Positions 12,301-23,505 of a DNA stretch of 64,000 nucleotides are shown piece after piece. The notes below the pieces were generated by a model, which did no database searches, had not been told where the DNA came from, and worked only from the letters and a program-made list of their open reading frames with translations. The stretch is from Blastomussa wellsi. Its lineage: Eukaryota > Cnidaria > Anthozoa > Scleractinia > Plerogyridae. The first letter of the stretch is position 1. The number at the start of each line of letters is the position of its first letter. The stretch is taken from assembly GCA_947652115.1 (NCBI GenBank), contig OX393569.1, forward strand, positions 626,509 through 690,508, given 5' to 3'. The position numbers and the translations under genes were made by a program.

Positions 12301-15300
12301 GGAAACCGTCAAACGTGATGTCTTTTTTCTTTTCAGAAAACGCATCTCCATCTGAGTTGTTGCATCTGTGCGGTAAAGACGGTCACGTGACTGTTCACTC
12401 TGCTGTCATGTCATCTGAGTTGATGGGTACCGCCCCCACCGACTTACCTTACATTCTGAGGGTGGAGTCCAGGCAAAGATGCTGGCCTGTTCAGAACCTC
12501 TACTTGCTGGCGCCCTCGTTTCCCGTCAAACAGAAATGGGTGAGCTCTTTGGAGTTCGTTCTGGATGAGATAAAGAAGAAAAATAACAATGGCGACGATC
12601 AGGTATGTGAAGTGAAAATGGTAAAGAAAATAAATAGGTTTTCAAGTAAGTAACAATATTTAATCAGGAAACTCTATCACAATATTTCTGCCCCACCGAT
12701 GCACGCGGCAACCGGAGGTGCAAGTAGTAACCTTACGACTTTATTTTTTATTGTTGCTTTGCAGAAACTGATGGGAAATGTGTTACTGCATTTAAAGGAA
12801 GGCCAGCGCCTTGACATCAATTGCACAAAGCTGCTAAATGACGAGGTAAGAAGAAAAAAAAAATCCACATACAGTCCCGCGACTACATAGATATTGCAGC
12901 GGGTTAAGATGTAGATCTATTGTCTTGACAGTCGTAGAAACAAATGCTTTTTCGACAAACTTTCGTTGAGATACCCGTCGAATCTTCGACTTTTATTGTC
13001 CGATCAGAAACAAACGCGATCATTCCGAAAATTTAACGATTGCTTTTCTGTGTAGAAACCAACGGGCACGGTCTAATTTTTTTTTGAAATAATACGTAAC
13101 TATTCTTTACAGGCCTACCGTTTTTTTATCTTATTGGAAGGCATTGTGTATGTTTTTCCCTCGCATTATAGATGGTTCTCTTGGGTGCCGAAGAGGGTCT
13201 ATATTCGTTGTCTCTTGAAAGGCCTGGCAAACACTCGCCTCGTCCCATTCCTGGAATAGAGAGAGCCTTTCAAATCGACATCCTTAGTGATTTGAACCAG
13301 GTCATCATGATTGCAGGTACAGTTATTAAGGTCACGCAATAACATCAACACTCTAAGCCTTCCATTAGGACGTCACGCGATCTCTCTCTGCATCTGAGAA
13401 ACTGTACAGTACTTATACACATAAATTTTGGAGTTGCGTATTTTACTGAGCAGAACTTCAATGCTGTCGAACTGTAAAATAACTATCTCACGCTTCTCTT
13501 ACTATTACAGTACTTCCCAATCTTCCACATCTGAAGCCATCTTCCTTTTTTCTCACCTTGTTTTGACCCTTTGGATTTTTTTTAGATTTTTCTTCCTTGG
13601 TAAACTATTATTTCAAGAGTTGAAATAATTCCACAACTCATGATGATAGCTACATTGCTGATCCTAGCAGTATGCGGGACGCGTGTCAGATAAGAACTCA
13701 GTAAAATGACCTAGCTCTCCATGAGTTCTCGTAGCTCGGTGGATAGAGCGCCCGCCCGGTGTTCGGGAGGTCATGGGTTCGATTCCTGTCGGACCCTGTC
13801 CAACCCTGTCCCACGCTCGTGTCACGTTGATTAATTAATCTTTCGTATTAATTTCAAGGTTTCCTTTAATTTGAAGACAATTTTAACATGACCATGGATG
13901 ACTTCATTCATGGCGACTGAACGCCTCTTAGGACCTTTAATCTTGCATTGCGTACGTATTGTTTTCCTTGCAGGCAAAGACCGCCAGTTGTGCAGCGTGG
14001 ATCTTAAACAACTAACGAGCCGAGCGCGTCAAACAAATTCCGCTGTGCCACTCAGTGCGCTCAGTTCACAGGCAATAGAGAAGATCACAAACTGTCATTT
14101 GTTCGCTGTCGGACAGGTTTGCTAATAAAAGAACAATAAACAAATAAATCAATCAATTTATTGAAGTGACGAACCATTTAGCGCCACTGCTGACTGAGGA
14201 CACCAAATAAGCAAACCAATACTGTCGGTAAACAAAAACGTAATTAAATTTAAACTTGTGGGAGCCTGACAATGAGTTGGCTGTTTGCAAAATGTGTAGG
14301 AGTGGAATTGGGACCACCAAACACAAATACCATCTAGCGACAGGGAGGATTTGAACCCAGGGTCAAATGCAACTAGGGAGAATTTTATTAGGAAATGGAT
14401 CATCACCCTCTCACACCCCGGCAAAAAAAAACTAACCGTACGCCTATGCCCGGGGGATCCGGATTTCATAAAGAGCGCCCTTAAAAACCCCTATGTCCAA
14501 AGACAGTTTACGAGGACTGACGGTCTGCGAGTTTGAGTTCACCCCTGGCGTTTTAGCGAAATCATGATTTGGTTTTACTGTCTATTTTCCAGTGTGAAGG
14601 GAATTTCTACTTGTGCGCTGCGACTCCTAGCAGCATCCTGTTGCTGCGATACAACGCTAGCATTGGAACGTTTTGTATCCGCAAGGTAAGGAAGCACAAC
14701 TGCACTTTGAGATCACTAGTAGTCGCCCTAGCTATGGGCTTTCCAATTTTCTCATTGCTTGCAGTGACACAAAAACTCTGCTCTTCGTTAATTGCGTGCC
14801 CGTTTCTATTTGCAGGAAATCGAAACCAGTGACCCGTGTAATTGCATTCATTTTAGCAAGAGTCACGTGATCTATGGTACTGGCAAGTTCTACAGCCTGG
14901 ACATCAAGCAACACACTGTTAAAGGTTAGATGATTTGTGCGTCTTGAAATATAAAGCCTATTTTTCTAAAAATTTTCATTGGCAATCGTTGGTGTTTTTT
15001 TTCCTTAGTTAACTATGATTTTGTGGTTTTCTACATTTAAGGATAATGTGGTTCGTCGCAATAATTAACTCATTGTCGTCAATTTACAAGAATCACTTGT
15101 GACTAATTTATTTTTTATTTTTTTCCAGAATTTCTAGACTCCAGGGATCCTTCGTTAGCATTTGCAGTGTATGGAGCAACCCAGATGAACATCTTCCCAA
15201 TCGCCGTGCTCGATATAAGTACTGCTGGCTCAAACAAAGAAGAAATGCTTCTTTGTTTTAACGGTAAACGGTCTGACTGTATAACAAAGACTACATGAAC

Positions 15301-16740
15301 TGTTCAACTTCACACAGTTATTTTCAAAACGGCCCCATAACTATACTTATACTTTGTTAAATCGTTTGTGTTTTTAGAGTTTGGCGTGTTTGTGAACAGC
15401 TCAGGTTGTCACAGCAGGAAGAAACCTTTAATGTGGAGCAGACTACCGCTTGCTTTTGGTGAGTTCTATCGGTGCCATGCTGAAAAAATCTTCTTACTTT
15501 TTCCCGCAGTCTTACGACTTACCCCCGTCTTTAGTTTTAAACGCTTTTACTAGCTTGAAACACTTGACACCGGACCCGATGGTGACCGTCTTAGAAAGAG
15601 TTTACTGCATACACTAATACCCGTGACGATAACATTAGAGTGGCCCAGCAGATGAAACGTTTACTTCATTTTGAACGCGCGAAAATTGGGAAGATGGCAA
15701 AACTTAGGCGGAGGGGAGGGGTGGCAAAATGCGAGAACTGCTAATATGCAGGCTAATTTGAAATTTGAAAGCTGCCGTTCCGAGCGTTAGCCCTTCGTCG
15801 GAGCGAATTGGATTCGCACAGTTTCTTTAGAAACTTACCCCGTCTTCTAATTCAAAATAAACTGGGGGGAGATTCCAATAGGCAATTACATATTTCCTTT
15901 TCCCTCTGTTTCAAAACAAATCTAAGTGCGAAACTATTCATGTGGAAATGAGCTCGCTTTGCATGAGAGTGAGAGAGGACTGGGGACGAGTCAGAGCTTG
16001 CCGTGCGTTCATTGTCGAAGCTGTGCACGAGAAAACGTTACGTTGAGAACGATTTTCCTATTTATCAATAGTTCTGTATAATACTTCCACTCAATTACAA
16101 TTCTTTTCTTCTTCTAACAGCTTACAGTGAACCATTCCTGTTTGTCACTCATTTTAATTCCATTGACGTCTGTGAAATTCCATCGAGCACCGCTGAAAAT
16201 TCCAGGTAAAGAAAAACATCAATCACAATTCTTTTTTCTTCCTTGTCTACTATGCTCCCATCTCCTGTCTTGATCATAGAGAAACATGCTCCCTAGAAAA
16301 ACGCACAATTTAGAAGGAAAATTGTATTAAATGGTAAAATTCGTTACACGTCAGGTGTAGAACACTCATATTGCCTTGACTCTTTTTGCAGTCGTTACGT
16401 GCACAAGTTCTTGGAAATTCAGAATCCACGGGTCCTTGGTCCTGCGGTATCCCCCGGTGCGGTCTACCTCGCTTCCACGTTACACGAGCAAGTTGAGATG
16501 CTGTGTTTCCAAGGCAGCGCAGCTCCCGCCAGCGTCTTCCAACCCGAGGACGACGACGACAGCATGTCGATCATTTCCGAGCTTTCACGACTGTCGAGCC
16601 CGAGCCGCCGATCGTCGATGTTGGCTCGTTCGCCCTCGTGGAGTCCGGGCTCTGCCCGAGTGAAATCGTTGAAAGGTGTTTGTCCTAAAAAGAGCAGCTC
16701 ATTTCGTGCAGTCAAACCTCTAACGGAAGGAAACATGTGA
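353..16740 (+). CDS. CIT: Citron Rho-interacting kinase-like protein, 3' part (5' end outside window)
   Basis: Citron is a Rho-binding scaffold or kinase of the cleavage furrow and midbody. Thirty-six exons join in frame to 1431 codons plus stop: 353-406, 777-884, 1006-1095, 1362-1403, 1824-1913, 2029-2136, 2692-2784, 3477-3593, 4717-4826, 5006-5105, 5485-5538, 5757-5810, 6209-6277, 6766-6804, 7058-7111, 7261-7332, 7510-7626, 7715-7824, 8469-8552, 8803-8938, 9278-9634, 9969-10143, 10487-10697, 11370-11458, 11587-11773, 11959-12047, 12337-12602, 12765-12845, 13172-13316, 13974-14116, 14593-14685, 14816-14924, 15129-15263, 15378-15458, 16121-16205, 16392-16740. The order is coiled coil (about residues 1-690 of this fragment), linker, C1, PH, CNH and a serine-rich tail. 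Landmark strings shared with vertebrate citron as I know it are [17 protein letters not shown], [15 protein letters not shown] and [17 protein letters not shown]. The N-terminal kinase region would be upstream, so kinase-containing versus kinase-less form cannot be decided. Confidence 0.95.
2309..2438. repeat. Palindromic MITE-like element (family A), citron intron
   Basis: A near-perfect hairpin: the left arm (AGTGAAGAATGATCATCGCA, then TGAATTTCCAATTTAAGCAATT) is mirrored by the right arm ending TGCGATGATCATTCTTCACT, with a tip of about 10 bases near AAGCCTGAATTTTTTTT. The arms are shared with 8066-8244 and 29837-30200, where a tRNA-like core occupies the centre. Confidence 0.8.
3786..4513. 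mobile_element. Non-autonomous DNA element with perfect 20-bp TIRs and TTAA ends
   Basis: The first 20 bases (3786-3805, TTAAGGTTACTATGCACCTT) are the exact reverse complement of 4494-4513. Both ends carry TTAA, the target site favoured by piggyBac-type transposases, leaving a 16-bp TIR inside. No transposase ORF is visible in the 728 bp, so this is a deletion derivative or MITE. It sits in the citron intron between exons 3477-3593 and 4717-4826. Confidence 0.75.
4848..4951. repeat. Short inverted repeat, citron intron
   Basis: ATTCTCGTCCCCAGAGC at the left is mirrored by GCTCTGGGGACGAGAAT at the right, each flanked by GAGATCTC. The element begins about 20 bases after the donor of exon 4717-4826. 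It looks like a very small MITE. Confidence 0.65.
8066..8244. mobile_element. Family A element with degenerate tRNA-like core
   Basis: The ends GAGAGTGAGAAATG and CATTTCTCACTCTC are reverse complements. Inside are the family A arms (GTGAATTTCCAATTTAAGCAATT and its counterpart) around GAGCATCGCACCGGTATC ... TTCGAATCCCGTTGAAGCC, which resembles the anticodon and T-arm half of a tRNA, with the B-box-like TTCGAATCCC. It lies in a citron intron. Confidence 0.7.
11072..11260. repeat. Palindromic MITE-like element (family B), copy 1
   Basis: It starts AATAGGCGATTTCCGAGTTC and ends GAACTCGGAAATGGCCCATT, with inner inverted arms ACGAGTCTAAGTGCGAAAC / GTTTCGCACTTAGATTCGT. Further copies are at 49371-49556 and 57143-57320, plus a partial at 15877-15975. 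Located in the citron intron before the C1 exons. Confidence 0.8.
11370..11700 (+). other. CIT: C1 zinc-binding domain of citron (two exons)
   Basis: Exons 11370-11458 and 11587-11773 join in phase. They encode the Cys/His pattern CxxCLD...CAECxxVCHxKCAPxLPxTCG, about residues 820-870 of the fragment. This is a C1-type (phorbol ester/DAG-like) zinc-binding module. In citron it is generally considered an atypical C1; lipid binding is not shown by the sequence. Confidence 0.9.
11740..12602 (+). other. CIT: PH domain of citron
   Basis: Encoded by the end of exon 11587-11773 plus exons 11959-12047 and 12337-12602. It starts at EGWLRVP, continues through [15 protein letters not shown] and ends near [15 protein letters not shown], which is the classical PH pattern of an opening beta strand and a closing Trp-containing helix. 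The intron between the last two exons contains an inverted-repeat element at 12119-12276. Confidence 0.9.
12119..12276. repeat. Inverted-repeat element in the PH-domain intron of citron
   Basis: The left arm TTTTGACAAGTCAATCAGAG followed by AGCGCGAATTT and GAGTTGTTCCGCC is mirrored by GGCGGGACAGCTC, AAATTCGCGCTCTGATTGG and CTTGTCAAAA. An additional nested hairpin AGTTTGTTG/CAACAAACT lies just upstream (12071-12117). MITE-like; no coding potential. Confidence 0.65.
13723..13796 (+). repeat. tRNA-derived SINE-like sequence
   Basis: GTTCTCGTAGCTCGGTGGATAG matches a tRNA acceptor/D-arm with an A-box-like TAGCTCGGTGG. GGGTTCGATTCC matches the B-box, and the intervening CGCCCG...CGGGAGG can form an anticodon stem. 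The acceptor ends do not pair well, so this is read as a tRNA-derived repeat in a citron intron, not a functional tRNA gene. Confidence 0.6.
15877..15975. repeat. Partial copy of family B element
   Basis: Contains AATAGGCAATT and CAAATCTAAGTGCGAAACTATTCATGTGGAAATGAGCTC in the same order as the left halves of the complete family B copies; the right half is missing. It lies in the citron intron between exons 15378-15458 and 16121-16205. Confidence 0.55.
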
Positions 16741-19191
16741 CTTCAATGATGTACCTTTTGCCCAATAACAATAGCTATATGTTAAATCTGCTAGTAGCAG
16801 TGAAACAATAACACTCGGCGGTTACCCGTGACAGTACAAACCTGGGTAGTTTTAAATTGACAAATGTGTACGTTTTCTGAGTAACATGTTTACGGTATTG
16901 CAAGGTAACAACTTTAGTATGCAAACTTAGAATTTACAATAATTTGCCTGCTAGTATTCTAGCCTTCAAATTCTTCTGCGGTTAACTCCGCATTCAGTCT
17001 TTTGGTCGTTTAAATTTCCCGCTCGTATCAGCACTCGTTTGGTAATTGGAAGCTTATACCGCCATTGTTTCAAAATGGCCATATAAGGCAAATTGTAGGT
17101 TTTAAACAATGACTATTGTTATCAATGTTGAGCCGCTTTTCTTGATACGAGCAAACACGGACTTGTGGCCAACTGTCGCTTTAATATTTCACTGAATCCC
17201 AAACGAAACGGGAACTACCACCTAGATAGAATAAGCTTCAACTGAGAAACTGGTATAAAGCCGTTAAGCGGCAAAGTTCTCTTATAGTTCAATTTTTAAA
17301 CTTTGATTTGACACTCGGTCATTCCAAGTACAAGGTCATCAGATCCAACCCATCAGATTTCGTACCCAATGCTGCGGGAAAAATCGCTGAAAACTCGTTC
17401 AGTTCATTTAAAGGTTCTTTGAGTAATTTTTTGCGACAAATAATCCTCAGATAGGTTACAAAGGAAGAAAAACACCAAAGAGGTGATTCTAATCAAAATT
17501 GAGACGGATTGCAAATGACGAATTTGAAAAATTAGGTTAAAGTTATCATAATACACAATCTAATTTTTTTTAACCATCTAAGATGAAGCTCCTTTAAACC
17601 CCCCGTGTATGGCATTCGCCTGGAAATGGGGGCGCTTATTTCAAGATAATTTTCAGAAACAAATGTTACTCTTGGTTTACCTAACCAAGAAATGTATATA
17701 GCAAATTATTAACAACTGGAAGTTATCCGTAAACTTTCGTACTCGCTAAGGCGAGTGAAACCCGTTTTGTAGGACTGATCCCATCCGAGTGTTTAGGAAA
17801 TCAACATTGTATTTTGATTTCTGTGGCACCCCTCCTGGTAGGGGCTTTTTCCTTTTTGTTTTCTTTTCCCTTTGTTATTTGAGGGATAACGTGGCTCTGA
17901 CGTCCTAGTTGGAAAACAAACGGGCGGTGGCTGAACAAGTTAGTCTTGGCAGCCACTGTTGCAACCTTCCAAACACAAGAAAGGCACTCAGAGTAATACC
18001 ACTTGCAGTATGATAGTTAACTGAGAAATTTTTACAATACATCAGTAAAATAAAATAACAAATCAGTAGACTTGTGTTGCTTCAATCTTCAATTGTAAAC
18101 AGTTTTCACAGCCCTTTATTTTCTGGAATTTTTTTTCGATCGGTTTAACGCAGAAAAAGAATCGCGACGAGGACTGGACGTCAGCTTTTCCAAATCTGCG
18201 TTAAAAGCCCGATAATCTTCGACATGTAAATACTGCAATCGAGTTAGGTCTCGCATTTCCGCACAGCCTACTCAGCGGTAGAGGTTTTTTCTCCGTGGAT
18301 AGTACTTCTACCATCACCCCTGTTCCCAAAGGCTAAGAGGGCCGCGGCCGTGTGTGTCATTTGTGAATGGTCGATGCCAGAAAAACGAAATGCCAAAAAT
18401 GTGGAAGTGTAAGCATTTGCCGGTGAGCACGCATCAAATTACACCCATTTTCCACGTAGAGTGACATCGTCCGTTCCTAAAAACTTAGCTTGGTTGCCAA
18501 TGATGCCATCGACTGTTTACGAAAGTAAAATCAGCGTCGCAGATACTGCAGTGAGTCCCAAAAACTTTTTACGTGAAGCACAATTGGAACAATTCATTTT
18601 CCCGTGAAACGTAATTTAAGCGTCTATTTTTTCGTGATACGTGATCTAAGAACTTTTTTACATACGCGTGGACGAATAGTTGACTTAGGCGTGATTCGTG
18701 AATCATCTTGTTTTTCGTGACTTAATTTCTGATTCTTTTAGTGTTCTGATTAGTAAAATCACGTCTTTGATTCCAGCTCTGTGGTTTTTTCGTGAACGTG
18801 AAAACAGCTCGGCTATTACTCGTGAGGCGTGAAACGGCAAATATTTTTAGGTGATTTGATTTTGCAAAGGGGTGTAGGGGAGTTTATTGTAGACTGTTTA
18901 CAGAAAACTAAACATAAAACACTACAATTCATTATTACAAAAAGTAAAAATACACTCATAGAAATTAACTAGTCGAGACAATAATTAATAGTGTACAGTG
19001 ACCAAAGTAGCCAATGAGCTTTCGAGTTGGTCACTGTTGGGGACCTGCACTGCAGACGAGAACGCCTCCAGCTCCAAGATCCAGTGCCTGAACTTCCCGG
19101 GATTAGGGCGAGAGAACGTCTGACGCTTCAGACGAGGGTCTTCGTAGACATGAATACTCGGATGGGCAGAGTACACAGGTTTAAGCTTGGA
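16741..19191. other. Convergent intergenic region / 3' UTRs
   Basis: Between the citron stop (+) and the stop of the uncharacterised gene (-). No further exon was recognised. A possible polyadenylation signal AATAAA lies in AAAATAAAATAAC near 18050. A block at about 18560-18850 is rich in degenerate CGTGA/ACGTGAT words, suggesting an old repeat. Confidence 0.5.
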
Positions 19192-22100
19192 TCACGTGGC
19201 ATTCCACCCAAGGTATCTTGGGTTCTCCAAACGGACAAACGCCATATCAGCACCATCACAGTCTACGGGTTGAGAAGCACGTGACCAAACAGTGAGTGAG
19301 TCCATGTGACCTGGCCAGTTTGGTAACTGAACACGTGACACGCAGCGAAAACGTTCTCCAAGAAAAAGCTGAAAGGCACGCGATGTAGTTTGTCCCCAGG
19401 GATTGGCCGAGAGTGTCTCGCCGAACAGTTCGCCAATATGGATGATAGTACTACCTTTGTAGCACTTTAGACAATCCAATGAAAAAGAACAGTCCTCTGA
19501 CAGACAAAAGGAAAAACAAAACATAATTATATTTCCCTAGTTTTCTTTCATTTTTTATTCAATGTTTTATGAACAGCAAAAGTATGGATCCTCGTCTATG
19601 AAGTCTATGAATAGAGGCTCCCGTCATCGTTCACTATTGTATCTGCAGGCACGATGGGTCAATAATGGAGCCTATTCCTCCAAATATTGAATAAGTCATT
19701 CATTTTCAATTTTTCAGTGCACCAATCATACTTATTATCTTTATCTTTCAATTATTAACGCAGTATCAAAAGAGGACACATTGTTGCAGGCATCGCCCGG
19801 GAGGAGGGGGCAAGGTACTCCCATATATGGGATGTATAGGCATGTTCCGCGGGATAGGGTATGGTTTTCTGAGGCTCTCGTTCCTTAAATAGAGTGTCAT
19901 TTTTGTTTCTTTTGGCATTCTTCACGGTATAATCCTTAGATAGGGTGCCTAAATTGTATTATTTGGCTATTTTGTAATTTGAAGTGCGTAAACAACACGC
20001 TAAAACAAAAGGAATGGTCTGTCAAACTGAAAACGTTACCGAACTGATATTGTCAGCTAAATACATGTGCTTCCAGCTTAGACATAGACACTGTAACTCA
20101 GCTATAAATTATAGTAGAAATCCTGCATGGTCCTCACCTTCATGATCTGGCCAGCTCAATAGTAAAGCCCTGCCAGCATGATCACACAGAACATTTGAGC
20201 TTGCTTCCTGGAAAAACAGCATCATGAAGTTTAGCCTCAAGCAAAATACATGTATGCCAGAAGTACATATTCTTAGATTGAGACAATGATCGGGAATCTC
20301 ACTTTTATATGTGAGATGCTGTTACTGGGGTAGTTGCAACTTGCATGATAAAATAGGCTCTTTAGTAAAGAGAGTTACCACACATCACTAAGCAAAAAAA
20401 CCAAACACCTGCAGTCTAAAATGAGTCATCTAAAAGCTCAGTTTTGTATAATACAGGGTTTGTACAAGTCGTGGAAAACCTGGGAAGTCATGGAATTATA
20501 GAATTTAATTTTCCATACCTGGAAAGTAATGGAATTTAAGTGTGGGTCATAGAAAGTCATAGGAACTTATGTTTATTATTAAAAAAACTACAAAGTCAAT
20601 TAGGTTTTGTTGTGAAGAAAATATTCAAAAATAATGTGCCCAGAATGACAGATAATTTCCTAGAAAATGCTCAAATTTAGGTCATGGAAAACTTGGAAAA
20701 GTCATGGAAAAGGTCCTGGAAAGTCATGGAATTTCGAAAGTGCAAAAGAGTGCAAACCCTGTAATAGCATGTTATATCTGTTTTAAAATTTTGTAAATTA
20801 AAAAAAATCAGACTTCACATTCATTTGACGCAACACGTTTCAAAATTTAAGATAGTGTAAGCAAAAATGACATTCACTACCAGTTACCATAATCTCTATG
20901 TATCCCAAACCAGCTGGGTATACCGTGTTCTGATCAAATGCTATGATGTTTGCTCCTCGCTCTTGGAGAAGGAACTCCCAATACCCATTTCCCTACAAAA
21001 CAAGAAATCTGAGATGAAAATTACACAGCTCCCAAGTGAGCCATTTCAAGAAAATAATGGTGATCAGCAGATTTTATGAAAATGGGCTGGTCTGTAGCCA
21101 GCTTTCCCAGAACTGATCAGGGAAGGAGAGAATAAGACATTATTTTTTAGGAAAGGACAAACTATTAATTTCTGGAATAGGTCAGTTACTTGTGCAAAAG
21201 ATGAGCCATTTTTATGGTTTGTACGCAAAGTAAGAAGGGCAGCTACTTTTGGAAGTTTATGGTTTGTACGCAAAGTAAGAAGGGCAGCTACTTTTGGAAG
21301 TTTACCAGCTAATTACGTTTGAAGACAGACAGCAGAAAGTCTGTGCAGCCTCTAAAAGAAAGGGCTTACCAATCATTTCCAAACTCACTTGCCAAAATGG
21401 CCTTCAAAAGAAGTCTGGAGAAGTTGCATAAACTATGATAACGTAACTGGCAAAATAACTGGAAGACTACCCTAGGTTGGAACTACTGCTTTGACTTTAA
21501 GATATATTTGTGTGGAGGGGGAGAGAGGGTGGAAACCCAGAAGAATAGCAGGTGGAAGGGGTGCGAGAGGCAGGAGAAGAGAGGGAGTAAAGAGGGATCA
21601 TTCCCAAGTGTCAGGAACTGGGAGAAATTATTGAGAAATCTTCTGAAACATTGCACAATATTGTGCAAACAGAAATAATTATAAAACAGAGATGGGAGCC
21701 ACTAAGGAATGCTCAGAAACTGAGCATAAAAGGAACAGGAAGCAGTACAGTAGATTCGGATACTCCTGTACCCACACCCTCAACTTTTATGTGATTATTT
21801 TGAATCATAGGTAACAATAGATTAGCAATTTATTCAATAGCAAAATTATTCAGTTTATGAATAAATTATTGAATCAGGATTTATTATTATCCCATGAGCA
21901 CGCAATGGATATGAGATGGAAGATAGCCAGTGAGGGGCATAATGCCGAGTTGGCAAAACCTGCAGTGTCTCAAATCCAACATTAAAGCGAGAGCGGAATT
22001 GCTGTGGCCTGTAAACCAATCAAAACTTAGGAATTACAATATACCGATAATAATTTGATTGATATATAAAATATATCAGCACACAGTAATACTCACAGCA

Positions 22101-23505
22101 CCTGCAGAGATGATGGGAACTTTTAAGTTCAAGATATGTTCAAGTGCCTCTTGGTAAGGCACAGAAAATGAAAACAGTATCTGAAGTGCCTGACACGAAT
22201 TCCTGTCATCCACATTCCTAAAAACAACAAAGCAAGCATAAGAAGAAAAATTCTCCAGAAAACAGCTCAGACCTTCCAACTCTCACGGTTTGACCACAAG
22301 ACTCATGGTTTGGGATGCCATCTCACAGTCTCACGGCTTTGCCTCTAAATCTCACGGTGAACCAGAAAACCTTGAAATTGCCAAAAACATCTGTAAAGTA
22401 TGAAGGAATATCGAAAAATCTGTGTTCCTAACAGCTGAATTAATCAAACTTATTTGTGAGAGAAACCTGGGTGCAATGTCGTCAGCCTCATTTCAGTGAT
22501 ACTTCGGTGCACTAAGGTCTCTGGGTAAGCTTGACCTTCGAACACAAACTCGTTGTCCAGGATTTGAGAGTGGGAACCTCAGCCATCAAATAATCTGTTT
22601 TTTAATTATTATTTGACGCATATTTTAGACATCTTCAGGTTTAAGGTCCAAATCTCCAGGTTTTTCTGGGCTTTTTTCAAAACCTCCACGTTTGCATGTC
22701 ATGGGGGTTGGAAGGTCTAAAAGCTGTAAATGACTTGAAACCATAGCAAACTTGATAGTCTGCAGCTGCAAGCAAACATTATTCAGTACATCAAGTACAG
22801 GCCACAAAATTATATAAATATTTATATGAAAGCAACAAAAGGTGCATTCTATGCGAAGCTCATGCCAAAGATTTGCCAAATGTGTGCCAAGTGTTTTAAG
22901 GATTATATGCCTGGAAAAAAGCAGATATCTAAGCCAAAGACCTACCTGGAATCCTGGCTGTATATATGTATTTCATTTTGCAGCAGCTCTTTATGACCTT
23001 TATCATTGAGAACATGAAACATTACCCTACCCATGGATAAAGTTTATTCCTGCAAGTCCGACTATTTTTGTCCAAATTCAGGCCAAGCCATTTGAGAAAA
23101 CGACTCTAACTCCCCCACTCACCACCACCCTTTAATTGGTCAGCTTACCCTCAGGTGAGCAGCTTGTTGAAAATAAAACGATTACTACCGGTGTTAAAAA
23201 GAGAACATGTAGGGAGTTTGTCGGACCACGAAAGGGACATTCCATGAGAGACCTAGCTAACATGTTTGGTAGCTTTCATGGGCTTTTATATACCTTATCC
23301 AAGAATTTAAAAACATCCTCGCTTGGTCGTCCAGTGAACCGTCGCAAAAGCGGTGAACTTCGCTTGGTGCATGTTTCATTTTCCACTTGAATATTTCATA
23401 GTAGAGTATTTCCCCGTTTCTTTTTCTCTGTTGTAGCGTACTATATGACAAATGATCAGGTAAATTTGAAGGCGGCGACGAAGAAGAAGAACAAGAACCC
23501 GCCAT
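19192..23505 (-). CDS. Uncharacterised protein with methyltransferase-like glycine motif (complete, 270 aa)
   Basis: Five exons on the minus strand, in transcript order 23505-23294, 22217-22097, 20992-20888, 20207-20138 and 19496-19192, join with matching phases (2, 0, 0, 1) to 270 codons plus TGA. The start ATG at 23503-23505 is followed by a Ser-rich leader. A central motif spans the exon 2/3 junction: ISAGAGNGYW, then about 11 residues, then GANIIAFD. This resembles motif I of Rossmann-fold SAM-dependent methyltransferases: a glycine loop followed by an acid at the end of strand 2. Later signatures are LLLSWPD, STIIHIGE and LPNWPGHMDSLTVWSR. I recall similar unnamed proteins in other eukaryotes but cannot name the family. 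No signal peptide or membrane segment is evident. It is transcribed divergently from the SR-protein gene. Confidence 0.85.
20450..20765 (+). repeat. CTGGAAAGTCATGGAA-type dispersed repeat, copy 1
   Basis: Begins CAGGGTTTGTACAAGTCGTGG and ends near GTGCAAACCCTGTAAT. The inside is built from variants of TGGAAAACCTGGGAAGTCATGG. The ends CAGGGTTTG/CAAACCCTG are inverted. Related copies are at 24808-25120 and 27605-27865, all in the same orientation, within introns of two neighbouring genes. Confidence 0.75.
21214..21303. repeat. Perfect 45-bp tandem duplication
   Basis: A 45-base unit starting ATGGTTTGTACGCAAAGTAA occurs twice in direct succession (21214-21258 and 21259-21303) without a mismatch. 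It lies in the intron between exons 2 and 3 of the uncharacterised minus-strand gene. The identity implies a recent duplication or an assembly artefact. Confidence 0.9.
22269..22718. mobile_element. Possible non-autonomous element with 12-bp TIR
   Basis: AGACCTTCCAAC (22269-22280) is the reverse complement of GTTGGAAGGTCT (22707-22718). The interior has repeated words TCTCACGGTTT, TCTCACGGCTT and TCTCACGGTGA on the left and TCTCCAGGTTT/CCTCCACG on the right. No ORF. It lies in intron 1 of the uncharacterised minus-strand gene. Confidence 0.5.

Larger units (their letters stand above)
12765..16740 (+). other. CIT: CNH (citron homology) domain and C-terminal tail
   Basis: Ten exons from 12765 to 16740 encode the beta-propeller-like CNH domain, with signatures [36 protein letters not shown] and [10 protein letters not shown], followed by [20 protein letters not shown]. 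In the family it binds small GTPases and other partners. The last exon adds a run of acidic residues (DDDD) and a Ser/Arg-rich tail ending at TGA 16738-16740. This tail is much shorter than the vertebrate citron C-terminus as I remember it. Confidence 0.9.

Noticed and set aside
13723..13796. Functional tRNA gene
   Set aside because: A- and B-box words are present but the acceptor stem does not close and it sits in an intron in repeat context.
22745..22790. Extra exon between exons 1 and 2 of the uncharacterised gene
   Set aside because: Acceptor-like sequence is present, but no donor follows, and exons 1 and 2 already join in phase.
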